DNA of 64,000 bases, from contig NZ_CP128170.1 in the NCBI RefSeq assembly GCF_030347395.1, forward strand, positions 1,302,001 through 1,366,000, read 5' to 3'. Position numbers and translations under genes: made by a program. Position 1 is the stretch's first letter. Every line of letters starts with the position of its first letter. Below, in pieces: positions 1-8,131 of the stretch. Under the pieces are notes generated by a model. It worked only from the letters and a program-made list of their open reading frames with translations, did not search any database and was not told the origin of the DNA. The DNA comes from Microbacterium sp. ET2 (lineage in GTDB: Bacteria > Actinomycetota > Actinomycetes > Actinomycetales > Microbacteriaceae).

Positions 1-160
1 TCACGTCGTCGACCTGCGCCGACTCCAGCCCGTTCCGATCGAGGAGGCCCCCCAGCATGCCGGCGGCCAGATCCACCGGATGCACTCCGGAGAGCGCACC
101 TCCCGGCTTCCCGCGCCCGGCGATGGTGCGCACCGCATCGACGATCACCGCGGAGGTCAC
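1..160 (-). CDS. Acetyl-CoA acetyltransferase (thiolase), N-terminal part only
   Basis: The reverse strand from a GTG at 160 reads V-T-S-A-V-I-V-D-A-V-R-T, then a Gly-rich stretch and PVDLAAGMLGGLL, which is the usual N-terminus of thiolases (the VDAVRTP..GR.GG.L segment). The gene runs off the left edge, so the catalytic Cys and His regions are not visible. The start overlaps the stop of the thioesterase gene as GTGA, so it is the last visible gene of the prp operon and probably translationally coupled. The usual role is thiolysis or condensation of acyl-CoA. Biosynthetic and degradative types cannot be separated from about 53 residues. Confidence 0.8.
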   Translation of the reverse strand, partial: MTSAVIVDAVRTIAGRGKPGGALSGVHPVDLAAGMLGGLLDRNGLESAQVDDV

Positions 161-615
161 AGAGCCAGCCTCCGATCGGGGGTCGCATACGAGCTCCGCT
201 GCTCGATCACCGCGAGAGTGCATCGGGAGATGCACACGAGCCGGTCGGCGTCGTCCACGATCCGGATCTCCCACACCTGCGCGCGGCGCCCGAGGTGCAC
301 CGGCGACGCGGTGGCGGTCACCCACCCCGACGGCACCGGACGCAGATTGGCGTTGATCTCCTGGCCCACCACGTGGAACTTCTCGCGGTCGACGGCGAGG
401 TACCCGGCCCACGACGCCAGCGTCTCGGCGACGGCCACCGACGCTCCGCCGTGCAGCACGCCCGCCGGCTGCACCGTGCGGTGGTCCACCGGCATGCGCC
501 CGACCAGCGCGTCATCGCGCATTTCGACGATCTCGATGCCGAGGTTCTCGATCATCGTGCCCGCGGCCATCGCCTCGAGGTCGACCGCGGCCACATCGCC
601 GAACCAGACGCTCAC
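157..615 (-). CDS. PaaI/YbgC-type hotdog-fold acyl-CoA thioesterase
   Basis: A 152-residue protein of typical length for a single hotdog domain. The central VLHGGASVAVAETLASWAG segment is the family's 'HGG' helix with its acidic residue, preceded by the GRMPVD strand and followed by the INANLRPVPSGWVTATA sheet. The family hydrolyses acyl- or aryl-CoA esters in the cytoplasm. The start is a GTG overlapping the prpC stop as GTGA, and its own stop overlaps the thiolase start in the same way, so it is embedded in the prp operon. It may release CoA from excess propionyl- or methylcitryl-CoA intermediates, which is inference. The substrate is unknown. Confidence 0.85.
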   Translation of the reverse strand: MSVWFGDVAAVDLEAMAAGTMIENLGIEIVEMRDDALVGRMPVDHRTVQPAGVLHGGASVAVAETLASWAGYLAVDREKFHVVGQEINANLRPVPSGWVTATASPVHLGRRAQVWEIRIVDDADRLVCISRCTLAVIEQRSSYATPDRRLAL

Positions 616-1796
616 CCGGCCGACTCCTCCGGACGGTCGGCGGCGGCCAGAACGGCCTCGTCGGGCACGTAGCCCTCGACGTGCCGCTCGTCAGGGCCGT
701 TGTACTCGGACAGCGGCCGGATGAGTGCGTTGGCGCCGAGCTGCTCGATGACGTGAGCCGTCCACCCGACGATCCGCGCCGCGACGAACAGCGGCGTGAA
801 GGTGAGGGTGTCGAAGCCCATGAGGTTGTAAGCAGGTCCCGACGGGTAGTCGAGGTTCGGGTAGATCCCCTTGCGTGAGACGAACTCCGACTCGAGCGTC
901 TCGTAGAGCTCGAGCACGTCGGGGCGGTCGTAGTGCGCGACGAGGGTGTCGAGCGCCGCCTTCATCGTCGGCACCCGCGAGTCGCCGCGCTTGTAGACGC
1001 GGTGCCCGAAGCCCATGATCTTGCGCTTCTCGGCGAGCGCGGCGTCCAGCCACGGCGCGACGTTCTCGGCCTCGCCGATCTCGTCGAAGATGTGCAGCAC
1101 GGCCTCGTTCGCCCCGCCGTGGAGGGGTCCCTTCAGGGCGCCGACGGCGCCGACGACGGCCGAGTACAGGTCGCTGAGCGTCGAGGCGATGACCCGGGCG
1201 GTGAAGGTCGAGGCGTTGAAGGAGTGCTCGGCGTAGAGGATCATCGACCGGTTGAACGCGTCGACCACGACCGGGTCGGCTTCCTCGCCGAAGGTCATCC
1301 AGAGGAAGTTCGCCGCGTAGTCGAGGTCATCCCGCGGCGCGACGGGCTGCTGACCCCGCCGGCGCCGCTGACCGTAGGCGACGATGGCCGGCAGGACGGA
1401 GAAGAGACGGATGCTGCGGGCGAGGTTCTCCTCGGCGCTGCCGCTCGCGTCGAGGACCGAGCCGGTCCCGGCGAGATCTCGGGCACCGACGAGGCTGAGG
1501 GCGGTGCGCACCTCGTCCATCGGGTGGGCGTCGAGCGGCACGAGGTCGATCGCGGCCCGCACGTCGGCGGGAAGCGCGCGGTAGGAGCGCTCGGTCGCGC
1601 GCAGCTTCGCCAGCTCCAGGTCGGTCGGCAGTTCGCCGTTCCACAGCAGCAGCGCCACCGCCTCGAACGGCTGGGTCGCGGCGAGCTCCTGCACGGGGTA
1701 GCCCCGGTACAGCAGCGAGTTCGTGTCTGGGTTGACCTTCGAGACCGCCGTGTAGTCCACGACGACGCCGGCGAGGCCCTTCTTGATGTCGGTCAC
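612..1796 (-). CDS. prpC: 2-methylcitrate synthase
   Basis: A 394-residue citrate synthase fold protein that condenses propionyl-CoA with oxaloacetate to 2-methylcitrate. The family landmarks are visible: NTDNSLLYRGYPV-like N-terminus (here NPDTNSLLYRGYPV), the GPLHGGANEAV segment with the first active-site His, GFGHRVYK with the second, and the YPNLDYPSGPAYNLMGF region near the end. The GTG start (VTDIKKGLAG) lies 8 nt after the prpB stop; the frame is open further upstream but that part lies inside prpB. The methylcitrate assignment rather than plain citrate synthase rests on the adjacent prpB and prpD and on the short N-terminus. Confidence 0.93.
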   Translation of the reverse strand: MTDIKKGLAGVVVDYTAVSKVNPDTNSLLYRGYPVQELAATQPFEAVALLLWNGELPTDLELAKLRATERSYRALPADVRAAIDLVPLDAHPMDEVRTALSLVGARDLAGTGSVLDASGSAEENLARSIRLFSVLPAIVAYGQRRRRGQQPVAPRDDLDYAANFLWMTFGEEADPVVVDAFNRSMILYAEHSFNASTFTARVIASTLSDLYSAVVGAVGALKGPLHGGANEAVLHIFDEIGEAENVAPWLDAALAEKRKIMGFGHRVYKRGDSRVPTMKAALDTLVAHYDRPDVLELYETLESEFVSRKGIYPNLDYPSGPAYNLMGFDTLTFTPLFVAARIVGWTAHVIEQLGANALIRPLSEYNGPDERHVEGYVPDEAVLAAADRPEESAG

Positions 1797-1804
1797 GCGA
1801 TCTC

Positions 1805-2704
1805 CTATCGGTCGATCTGGAAGGTGAAGACGTCCTGATCGAAGTGGGCGTACTGCTCGTAGTCGATGAGGTCGTACAGGTCGGCGCGGTGCTGCATCTC
1901 GCCGAGCTTCGAGGTGAGGTGGCCCTCGTCCACGAGCGTATCGAGGGCGCGCGACGCCGACCCCATCGCGATCCGCAGCAGCGACACCGGCCAGATGACG
2001 ATGTTCACACCGACGTCCCGCAGCTGCGACACCGAGAAGAGGTCGCTCTTGCCGAACTCGGTCATGTTCGCCAGGATCGGCACGTCGATGGCCCGCCGCA
2101 CCGCCTCGAACTCCGACAGGTCGCGCATCGCCTCGGGGAAGATCGCGTCGGCTCCGGCGTCGACCAGGGCGCGGGCGCGATCGACGGCGGCATCGAGACC
2201 GTCGACGGCACGGATGTCGGTGCGCGCCATGATCAGGAAGTCGGGGTCGCGCCGCGCGTCCACCGCTGCGCGGATCCGCTTGATCGCCGTGTCCTCGTCG
2301 ACGACCGACTTGCCGTCGAGGTGGCCGCACCGCTTGGGGTTGACCTGATCTTCGATGTGCGTGCCGGCGATTCCGGCGTCCTCGAGGGTCTGGATGGTGC
2401 GGGCGACGTTCATCGGCTCACCGAACCCGGTGTCGGCGTCGATGAGTGTCGGCAGGTCGGTCATGCGCGCAATCTGCTGGCCGCGACCGGCCACCTCGGG
2501 GAGAGTCGTGAGCCCGATGTCGGGAAGCCCGAGGTCGGCCGAGAGCACTGCCCCGGAGATGTAGACGCCCTCGAAGCCCTTCCGCTCGATGAGGCGTGCC
2601 GATAGCGGGTTGAAGGCGCCGGGGAACCGCAGCAGCTCACCCGAGGCCAGCCGCTCACGGAACACCCGGCGCTTCTCATGCGCGGGAACGGTCGAGTACA
2701 GCAT
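1805..2704 (-). CDS. prpB: 2-methylisocitrate lyase
   Basis: A 299-residue isocitrate lyase superfamily (ICL/PEPM) enzyme that splits 2-methylisocitrate to pyruvate and succinate. The catalytic loop KRCGH sits at residues 124-128 (Cys126), the metal-binding LIDADTGFGEP at about 88-97, and the IEDQVNPK strand just before the loop. The gene lies between prpD and prpC on the same strand. The 124-bp gap to prpD holds one copy of a structured repeat (2724-2803), which could set the expression ratio of the two halves of the operon. Confidence 0.95.
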   Translation of the reverse strand: MLYSTVPAHEKRRVFRERLASGELLRFPGAFNPLSARLIERKGFEGVYISGAVLSADLGLPDIGLTTLPEVAGRGQQIARMTDLPTLIDADTGFGEPMNVARTIQTLEDAGIAGTHIEDQVNPKRCGHLDGKSVVDEDTAIKRIRAAVDARRDPDFLIMARTDIRAVDGLDAAVDRARALVDAGADAIFPEAMRDLSEFEAVRRAIDVPILANMTEFGKSDLFSVSQLRDVGVNIVIWPVSLLRIAMGSASRALDTLVDEGHLTSKLGEMQHRADLYDLIDYEQYAHFDQDVFTFQIDR

Positions 2705-2723
2705 CAGCGGCCGACCCCCCGTG

Positions 2724-2803
2724 CGCTCCGGCGGGGATCCTCGCCCACACGCCGCGCCGCGGCCTCCGTCCGCGGCGTGTCGGCCCCGCGACCCGCCGTT
2801 ACG
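2724..2803 (-). repeat. Structured intergenic repeat, copy C (prpD-prpB gap)
   Basis: Read on the minus strand this 80-nt element matches the copies at 11191-11271 (plus) and 47391-47469 (plus). It has outer arms (CCCGCCGTTACG 2792-2803 with the GGCGGG part of 2724-2735), a CGACAC block, a GCCGCGGCGCGGC core and a GATCCCCGC box. Within it ACACGCCGCG (2747-2756) and CGCGGCGTGT (2771-2780) form a perfect 10-bp stem. It lies inside the operon and would form a hairpin in the prpD-prpB transcript. Confidence 0.7.
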
Positions 2804-2828
2804 AACGCCGGCACGCGCGACACACGCA

Positions 2829-4355
2829 TCAGAACAGACCCTTCGGCGCCGGCGCGGTGGCCAGAACTCCGGGCTTCGCGACGATCGACAGCTGCCGCAC
2901 CTCGTCGGCGGTGAGCTCGGGCAGACGCTCCGCGAGAGAGAGGAAGCGCTCGACCTCCTCCGGCGCGAGGACCGGCTCGGCGAGAAGCCGGAACTTCCGC
3001 ACGTAGTCCTCGCGCACGAAGGGGCGCGCCCCGAGCGGATGCGCGTCGGCGACGGCGATCTCGTCCTCGATCACCGTGCCGTCGGTCAACGAGATCACCA
3101 CGCGCCCGCCGAACGCCTTCTCGTTCGGGTCGTCGGAGTGGTACCGGCGGGTCCACTCGGCGTCCTCGGCCGTGGTGATCTTCCGCCACAGCTCGACCGT
3201 GTCGGCGCGCCCCGCCCGCTCGCGCGTGTACGAGTCGACGTGGTGCCACCCGCCGTCCTGCAGCGCGACGGCGAAGATGTACGGGATGGAGTGATCGAGG
3301 GTCTCGCGCGACGCGGTGGGGTCGTACTTCTGCGGGTCGTTCGCACCCGACCCGATCACGTAGTGCGTGTGGTGAGAGGTGTGGAGCACGATCGACTCCA
3401 CCTGCGCCGGATCCACGAGAACCGGGTGCTCCCCGTGAAGCTTCCGCGCCAGATCGATCCAGGCCTGCGCCTGGTACTCGGCCGAATGCTCCTTCGTGTA
3501 CGAATCCAGGATCGCCCGCTTCGGCTCCCCCGCGGCCGGAAGCGGCACGTCGTACGACGCCTCAGGGCCGTCGAGCATCCACGCGACCACACCGTCCTCG
3601 CCCTCGTAGATCGGCGAAGGCGACGTCTCGCCGCGCATCGCACGGTCGACCGCTTCGACGGCCATCTTCCCGGCGAACGCCGGCGCGTGAGCCTTCCACG
3701 TCGAGATCTCGCCCTTCCGCGACTGCCGAGTGGCCGTCGTGATGTGCAGAGCCTGGCCGACGGCCTGGTAGATCGTCTCGACGGGGAGGTTCAGAAGCGT
3801 ACCGATCCCCGCGGCCGCCGACGGGCCGAGGTGGGCGACGTGGTCGATCTTGTGCTTGTGCAGGCAGATCGCCCGGACGAGATCGATCTGGATCTCGTAG
3901 CCCGTGGCGATACCGCGCAGCAGCGCCCGTCCATCCGCCCCCACGTGCTGGGCGACGGCGAGGATCGGCGGGATGTTGTCGCCCGGGTGCGAATAGTCGG
4001 CGGCGAGGAACGTGTCGTGGTAGTCGAGTTCGCGCACGGCGACTCCGTTCGCCCATGCCGCCCATTCGGGGCTCGTGCGGCGCTCGAGCGCGCACCCGAA
4101 GATCGTCGCGCCCTCGCCGCCGACCGACACGGCGTGGTCGAGCGCCTGCTGCCGCGCGGCGCTGACCGGCGCCCGAGTGAGGGATGCCGCCGCGACAGCG
4201 GCGTTGTCGATGATGCGGTTGATGACCATGTCGGTCGTGTCGGCGTCGACGTCGACGGGGTCGGCGGCCACCTCGGCGATGTGCCAGGCGAGCTGTCCCT
4301 CGCGCGCGAGGTGCTCATCGCTGCGGTGGACGCGCAGGTGGTGCGTGACGGTCAT
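2829..4355 (-). CDS. prpD: 2-methylcitrate dehydratase (MmgE/PrpD family)
   Basis: A 508-residue protein of the MmgE/PrpD family, normal for PrpD (about 480-510). It dehydrates 2-methylcitrate to 2-methylaconitate without an iron-sulfur cluster. Family segments seen are [24 protein letters not shown] near residue 110, [54 protein letters not shown], and the C-terminal [11 protein letters not shown]. The ATG overlaps the stop of the GntR gene as ATGA, so regulator and enzyme are coupled. Because this PrpD type exists here, no acnD/prpF pair is needed. Confidence 0.94.
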   Translation of the reverse strand: MTVTHHLRVHRSDEHLAREGQLAWHIAEVAADPVDVDADTTDMVINRIIDNAAVAAASLTRAPVSAARQQALDHAVSVGGEGATIFGCALERRTSPEWAAWANGVAVRELDYHDTFLAADYSHPGDNIPPILAVAQHVGADGRALLRGIATGYEIQIDLVRAICLHKHKIDHVAHLGPSAAAGIGTLLNLPVETIYQAVGQALHITTATRQSRKGEISTWKAHAPAFAGKMAVEAVDRAMRGETSPSPIYEGEDGVVAWMLDGPEASYDVPLPAAGEPKRAILDSYTKEHSAEYQAQAWIDLARKLHGEHPVLVDPAQVESIVLHTSHHTHYVIGSGANDPQKYDPTASRETLDHSIPYIFAVALQDGGWHHVDSYTRERAGRADTVELWRKITTAEDAEWTRRYHSDDPNEKAFGGRVVISLTDGTVIEDEIAVADAHPLGARPFVREDYVRKFRLLAEPVLAPEEVERFLSLAERLPELTADEVRQLSIVAKPGVLATAPAPKGLF

Positions 4356-4996
4356 GCTGCTCCTTGCTGGGTGCGGGGGGATGCGATCACGTGCGAGAGC
4401 GCGTGGTGGAGGTGGACGTGCGTGGCGTGCGCGGCGAGGTCGGCGTCGCCGTCAGCGATGGCCTGCGCGATCAGGCGGTGTTCGGAGACGGATGCCGCCA
4501 AGCGGCCGGTGTGCTCTCGTGCGAGCCTACGCACCCGCACCAGGTGCGTGCGAATGGTGCGGAGGGCGGCGGCGAGGTAGTCATTGCCGTGCGCGGCGTC
4601 GAGAGCGGCATCGAACCGTGCAATGAGGGCGTAGTACTCCTCGCGCGCCGCTGCGCTGCTGACGTCCACCTCGGCGAAGCTCTCCGCCAGCTCGGCGAAC
4701 CCGCGACGGAGCTGACTGCGGGCGGCGGCACGGGCCGCGGCCTCCTCGAGGGCACGGCGCACCTCGAACAGCGCGCGGATGTCATCGGAGTCGATGGGTG
4801 CGACCACCGTCACGCGCGGAGACTGCTGCACGACGAGCCCGTCGGCCACCAAGCGCGCGAGCGCCTCGCGCAGGGGCGTGCGACTGACGCCGAGGCGCGT
4901 GGATTGCTCGACCTCGCCGAGGACGGCACCTGGCGCGAGAACACCCCGCTGGATCTCGTCGAGCAGGGTCGCGTATGCCCGATCGCCTGCCCGCAT
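4352..4996 (-). CDS. GntR-family (FadR/FCD subfamily) regulator of the prp operon
   Basis: A 214-residue protein from the ATG at 4996, which follows a strong Shine-Dalgarno (GAGGAGGTGACGGCG-ATG). The frame is open upstream to 5086, but that part has no RBS and runs through the operators. Residues about 5-70 form a GntR winged helix ([36 protein letters not shown]), followed by an all-helical FCD effector domain with His-rich C-terminal helices ([13 protein letters not shown]) that in this family bind a metal and a small acid. As first gene of the operon with two palindromic sites upstream, autoregulation by a methylcitrate-pathway acid is the likely mode (inference). Confidence 0.88.
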   Translation of the reverse strand: MRAGDRAYATLLDEIQRGVLAPGAVLGEVEQSTRLGVSRTPLREALARLVADGLVVQQSPRVTVVAPIDSDDIRALFEVRRALEEAAARAAARSQLRRGFAELAESFAEVDVSSAAAREEYYALIARFDAALDAAHGNDYLAAALRTIRTHLVRVRRLAREHTGRLAASVSEHRLIAQAIADGDADLAAHATHVHLHHALSHVIASPRTQQGAA

Positions 4997-5024
4997 CGCC
5001 GTCACCTCCTCGTCTTCACGGCCA

Positions 5025-5087
5025 TTGTATACATAATAGACGCTTTCCTCTCCTGGCGAGCGACATGATCCCCCTTCGGTATACAAG
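5025..5087 (-). promoter_or_regulatory. Putative paired GntR operators upstream of the prp operon
   Basis: Two GTATAC-centred dyads lie in the only AT-rich DNA upstream of the regulator gene: TTGTATACATAAT at 5025-5037 (core TGTATACA 5026-5033) and GGTATACAAG at 5078-5087. Their centres are 52 bp apart, about five helical turns, so two dimers could bind on one face. FadR-type GntR proteins commonly use short GT..AC palindromes. The assignment to this regulator is inference. Confidence 0.55.
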
Positions 5088-5107
5088 CCTGTAACCGCAA
5101 AATCCTC

Positions 5108-5136
5108 TTCACAAATTTGTGAATTATGTGTAGCTT
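5108..5136 (+). promoter_or_regulatory. Promoter with overlapping 16-bp palindromic operator for the ABC exporter operon
   Basis: TTCACAAATTTGTGAA at 5108-5123 is a perfect 16-bp palindrome. Its first six bases (TTCACA) make a -35 hexamer, with a 17-bp spacer to TAGCTT (5131-5136) as -10. The -10 ends 7 nt before the ATG at 5144, so transcription would start at or next to the start codon, giving a leaderless mRNA. The palindrome covers the -35 and fits a MarR/GbsR-type operator. The regulator encoded third in the operon is the obvious candidate. Confidence 0.6.
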
Positions 5137-5143
5137 CAGCGAC

Positions 5144-6052
5144 ATGACAGAGATCATCCGCACCCGAGGACTCGTCAAGCGCTACGGACGCGTCTCAGCG
5201 CTCGAGGGACTCGATCTCACGGTGTCCGCCGGTCAGGTCCATGGATTCCTCGGACCGAACGGGGCAGGGAAGTCCACCACCATCCGCATCCTCCTCGGGC
5301 TCGCACGCGCCACGACCGGAGACGCGCACGTGCTCGACGGTGATCCGTGGCGCGACGCGGTTCGCCTTCACCGTCGCATCGCCTATGTTCCCGGCGATGT
5401 CAGCGTGTGGCCCAACCTCACGGGCGGAGAGGCCATCGACTTCCTCTCCCACCTGCGCGGCGCGGGCCGCCGCGACGCCCGCTATCGCACGGAACGCGAG
5501 CGGCTGTGCGAGGCATTCCAGTTCGATCCGCGCAGGAAGGGTCGCACCTACTCGAAGGGCAACCGGCAGAAGATCGCGCTCATCGCCGCCTTCGCCGTGC
5601 CTGCGGATCTGTACATCTTCGACGAGCCGACCAGCGGCCTCGACCCACTGATGGAACTGGTCTTCCGAGAGGAGCTTCAACGGGCCCGAGACGCCGGGGC
5701 GACGGTGCTGCTCTCCAGCCACATCCTCCCCGAGGTGGAGCAGGTCTGCGACCACGTCTCGATCATCCGCGCCGGACGTGTCGTCGAGTCCGGCACCCTC
5801 GCCGAGCTTCGCCATCTCACCCGCACCTCCGTCTCGTTCACCGCCGGTGACGGATCCGTCCCCGCGATCGCGGGCGCGCACGACGTCGAGGTGGCGGGTG
5901 GACGCATCCGCCTCTCCCTCGACAGCGATCGGGTGACCGCTGCGCTTCCCGACCTGGCCCGACTGGGCGTCGAGGGTCTGCGCATCGAGCCGCCGAGCCT
6001 GGAGGAGCTGTTCCTGCGTCACTACGGTGACCAATCCGTGGGGACGTCGTGA
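5144..6052 (+). CDS. ABC exporter ATP-binding protein (ABC-2 multidrug type)
   Basis: A 302-residue ATPase from the ATG at 5144; an in-frame ATG at 5126 exists but lies upstream of the predicted transcription start. Walker A is GPNGAGKST, Walker B is LYIFDEPTSGLDP, the switch His is in LLSSHIL. The signature is YSKGNRQK instead of LSGGQ, a normal variant in this exporter subfamily and not a defect. The C-terminal about 80 residues form the usual accessory beta domain ending in PPSLEELFLRHYG. It pairs with the overlapping permease gene (GTGA at 6049). Substrate unknown; drug or lipid-like compounds are typical. Confidence 0.9.
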   Translation: MTEIIRTRGLVKRYGRVSALEGLDLTVSAGQVHGFLGPNGAGKSTTIRILLGLARATTGDAHVLDGDPWRDAVRLHRRIAYVPGDVSVWPNLTGGEAIDFLSHLRGAGRRDARYRTERERLCEAFQFDPRRKGRTYSKGNRQKIALIAAFAVPADLYIFDEPTSGLDPLMELVFREELQRARDAGATVLLSSHILPEVEQVCDHVSIIRAGRVVESGTLAELRHLTRTSVSFTAGDGSVPAIAGAHDVEVAGGRIRLSLDSDRVTAALPDLARLGVEGLRIEPPSLEELFLRHYGDQSVGTS

Positions 6053-7656
6053 TACTCCTTCGCCAACGGCTGCGACGCGACGGCGCGCAGCTGCTGGTGT
6101 GGATCGTCGCGACCGCCGCCCTGTGCTTCTCGGCCACGGCGGGCGTCAGCGAAGCGTTTGCCATCGAATCCGAACGGCAAACGCTCCTCGCCGTCGCGTT
6201 GGCGAATCCCGCCATCCTTCTCTTCCGCGGACTGCCGTCCGGGGCGAGCGAAGGTGCATTCCTCGTGTTCACGATCCTCCCGTTCCTCGTGCTCCTCGGC
6301 GCGCTGATGGCGAGCTTCCTCGCGGTACGCCACGTGCGCGCCGAGGAGGAGTCGGGCCGCGCCGACGCGGTGTCCGCGACCCCGGCCGGTCGGCGCGCGC
6401 CCTTCGTCGCGACCGTCGTCCACGGGGTCATCGCCAGCGTGCTCCTGGGCGTCGCCGCCGCAGTCGCTTTCATCGTGGCGGGTCTCGAGGCGGGCGGCAG
6501 CATCGCAATCGGGGCTGCCATCGCGGCCTCGACGGCCGTGTTCCTCGGGATCGGTCTCGTCGCGGCGCAGCTGTTCCGAAGCTCTCGCGCCGCCAACTCC
6601 TTCTCGGTCGGGGTGATCCTCGTCACCTTCCTCGTCGCGGGGATCGGCAACGCGCTCGGCACGCCGTCGGACGACCTCACCCGGATGGAGAGCTCCGGGC
6701 TCGCCTGGCTGTCACCCTTCGCCTGGGCCGAGAATGTGCGACCCTTCGCTGACGACGATCCGGCGCCGATCCTCCTCGCGGTCGGTGTGAGCGCGGTGCT
6801 GCTCATCGTCGCCGCCGCCCTCCAGGCCACCCGCGATCTGGGCGCGGGTGTGATCGCTCCGCGCCCGGGCCGCGCCGCGGCATCCGCTCTCCTCTCCCAC
6901 CCCTTCGGGCTCTCCGTCCGCCTGAGCGCCGGATCCCTGCTCGCCTGGGTGGTGGGCGCTGCCGTCGTGGGCGCCCTCTCCACGTCGCTCGGCGACGTCA
7001 TCGACGAGATCGCCACACAGAACCCTGCCGTCACCGAGATGCTCGACCGACTCGCCGCACAGGGGTCGATGGATCAGGGACTCGTCATCACCTTCTTCGT
7101 GATGGTGGGCACCTTGGCGGCGTGCTTCGGAGTGCAGACGGTGCAGCGGGCTCGTCAGGAGGAGACCCACGGCACGGCCGAGCAGACGCTGGCGACCCCG
7201 GTCGCGCGGGCGGAGTGGCTCGGCGCCTTCCTCACGACTGCCCTCGTGGGCGTCGTCGTCATCGTCGCGGCGGCGGTGGCGGCCGCGGCACTGGCCCTCT
7301 TCGCGCGCGGCGGCGACACCGCCATCCTCGGTGACGTCGTGGTCGCCGGCATCGGGCAGATCCTCGCCGCGGCGGTGTTCCCCGTCCTGACCGCCGTGAT
7401 CTTCACCCTCCTCCCGCGCGCGACCACGACGCTGGGGTGGGTGCTGGTGATCGCGGCGGCATCGCTCGCGCTGTTCGGCACGCTGCTGGGCCTCGACGAG
7501 GACGTCGTCTCGCTGTCGCCTTTCGCGGCGGCACCCGTGCCGAACGCGGACGGGGTCGCCTGGAACGGAAGCGCCTGGCTCGTCGTGCTCACTGTTGCCG
7601 GGGTAGCGTCGTCCGTGATGCTCATGCGACGCAGAGAGGTGGCCACGGGTGGCTGA
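6049..7656 (+). CDS. ABC-2 type exporter permease, double-length
   Basis: A 535-residue membrane protein with about twelve hydrophobic segments in two homologous halves (each starting with a long hydrophobic helix and carrying a RA(D)..T(P)A/LATPV.R..W loop: GRADAVSATPAGRR near residue 105 and HGTAEQTLATPVARAEW near 375). One polypeptide therefore supplies both membrane halves, and the adjacent ATPase works as a homodimer. The GTG start overlaps the ATPase stop and the stop overlaps the regulator start, so the three genes form one translational unit. It resembles permeases annotated as polyketide or tetronasin-type exporters; the substrate cannot be read from sequence. Confidence 0.85.
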   Translation: MILLRQRLRRDGAQLLVWIVATAALCFSATAGVSEAFAIESERQTLLAVALANPAILLFRGLPSGASEGAFLVFTILPFLVLLGALMASFLAVRHVRAEEESGRADAVSATPAGRRAPFVATVVHGVIASVLLGVAAAVAFIVAGLEAGGSIAIGAAIAASTAVFLGIGLVAAQLFRSSRAANSFSVGVILVTFLVAGIGNALGTPSDDLTRMESSGLAWLSPFAWAENVRPFADDDPAPILLAVGVSAVLLIVAAALQATRDLGAGVIAPRPGRAAASALLSHPFGLSVRLSAGSLLAWVVGAAVVGALSTSLGDVIDEIATQNPAVTEMLDRLAAQGSMDQGLVITFFVMVGTLAACFGVQTVQRARQEETHGTAEQTLATPVARAEWLGAFLTTALVGVVVIVAAAVAAAALALFARGGDTAILGDVVVAGIGQILAAAVFPVLTAVIFTLLPRATTTLGWVLVIAAASLALFGTLLGLDEDVVSLSPFAAAPVPNADGVAWNGSAWLVVLTVAGVASSVMLMRRREVATGG

Positions 7657-8131
7657 ACCGGACGGACGCCACCCCGGCGTCGAGCGTGCGGAGCGGGCCG
7701 CCGCGATGCTCGCCGCCGCCGGCATGCCCCGCATGCCGGCGCGGGTGATGATGGCGCTCGTCGGCTCACCCGACGAGGGGTACTCCGCTGCGGATCTGGC
7801 CGCGCGCCTGGGCGTCTCCCCCGCTGCGGTCTCCGGCGCGGTCCGCTACCTCGAGTCGATGCGGATGGTGCACCGCCTCTCGCGGCCCGGCGAACGGATC
7901 GCCCGATTCGACCTCATCGACGACGGCTGGCGGTCGATGGTCATCTCCCAGACGCCCATGTACGGGCGCCTCGCCGACGACATCGACGCCATCGCCGACG
8001 ACAACGGCGACGCGCCGGCCTCCGTCGACCGCGCGCGGGAGATCGCCGGGTTCCTCCGCTACCTCGAGAAGCGGATGCCGGAACTCGTCGTGGAATGGCA
8101 GGAAGCGAACGACAGGAGCGCGAGCCGATGA
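7649..8131 (+). CDS. GbsR/MarR-family winged-helix transcriptional regulator
   Basis: A 160-residue protein with a winged helix at about residues 30-95 (PARVMMALVGSPDEGYSAADLAARLGVSPAAVSGAVRYLESMRMVHRLSRPGERIARFDL), followed by an amphipathic helical dimerisation region. The form matches small MarR/GbsR proteins found beside exporters. It overlaps the permease gene by 8 nt and the esterase gene by 4 nt. The 16-bp palindrome at the operon promoter is its likely target, so the operon would repress itself until a ligand binds. Confidence 0.85.
   Translation: MAEPDGRHPGVERAERAAAMLAAAGMPRMPARVMMALVGSPDEGYSAADLAARLGVSPAAVSGAVRYLESMRMVHRLSRPGERIARFDLIDDGWRSMVISQTPMYGRLADDIDAIADDNGDAPASVDRAREIAGFLRYLEKRMPELVVEWQEANDRSASR

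Noticed and set aside
5126..5143. ATG at 5126 as start of the exporter ATPase
   Set aside because: It lies upstream of the predicted transcript start and inside promoter DNA. The 5144 ATG follows the -10 by 7 nt and gives a normal N-terminus.
5566..5589. Exporter ATPase lacking a canonical LSGGQ signature might be inactive
   Set aside because: YSKGNRQK is a usual variant in this exporter subfamily, and the Walker motifs and switch His are intact.
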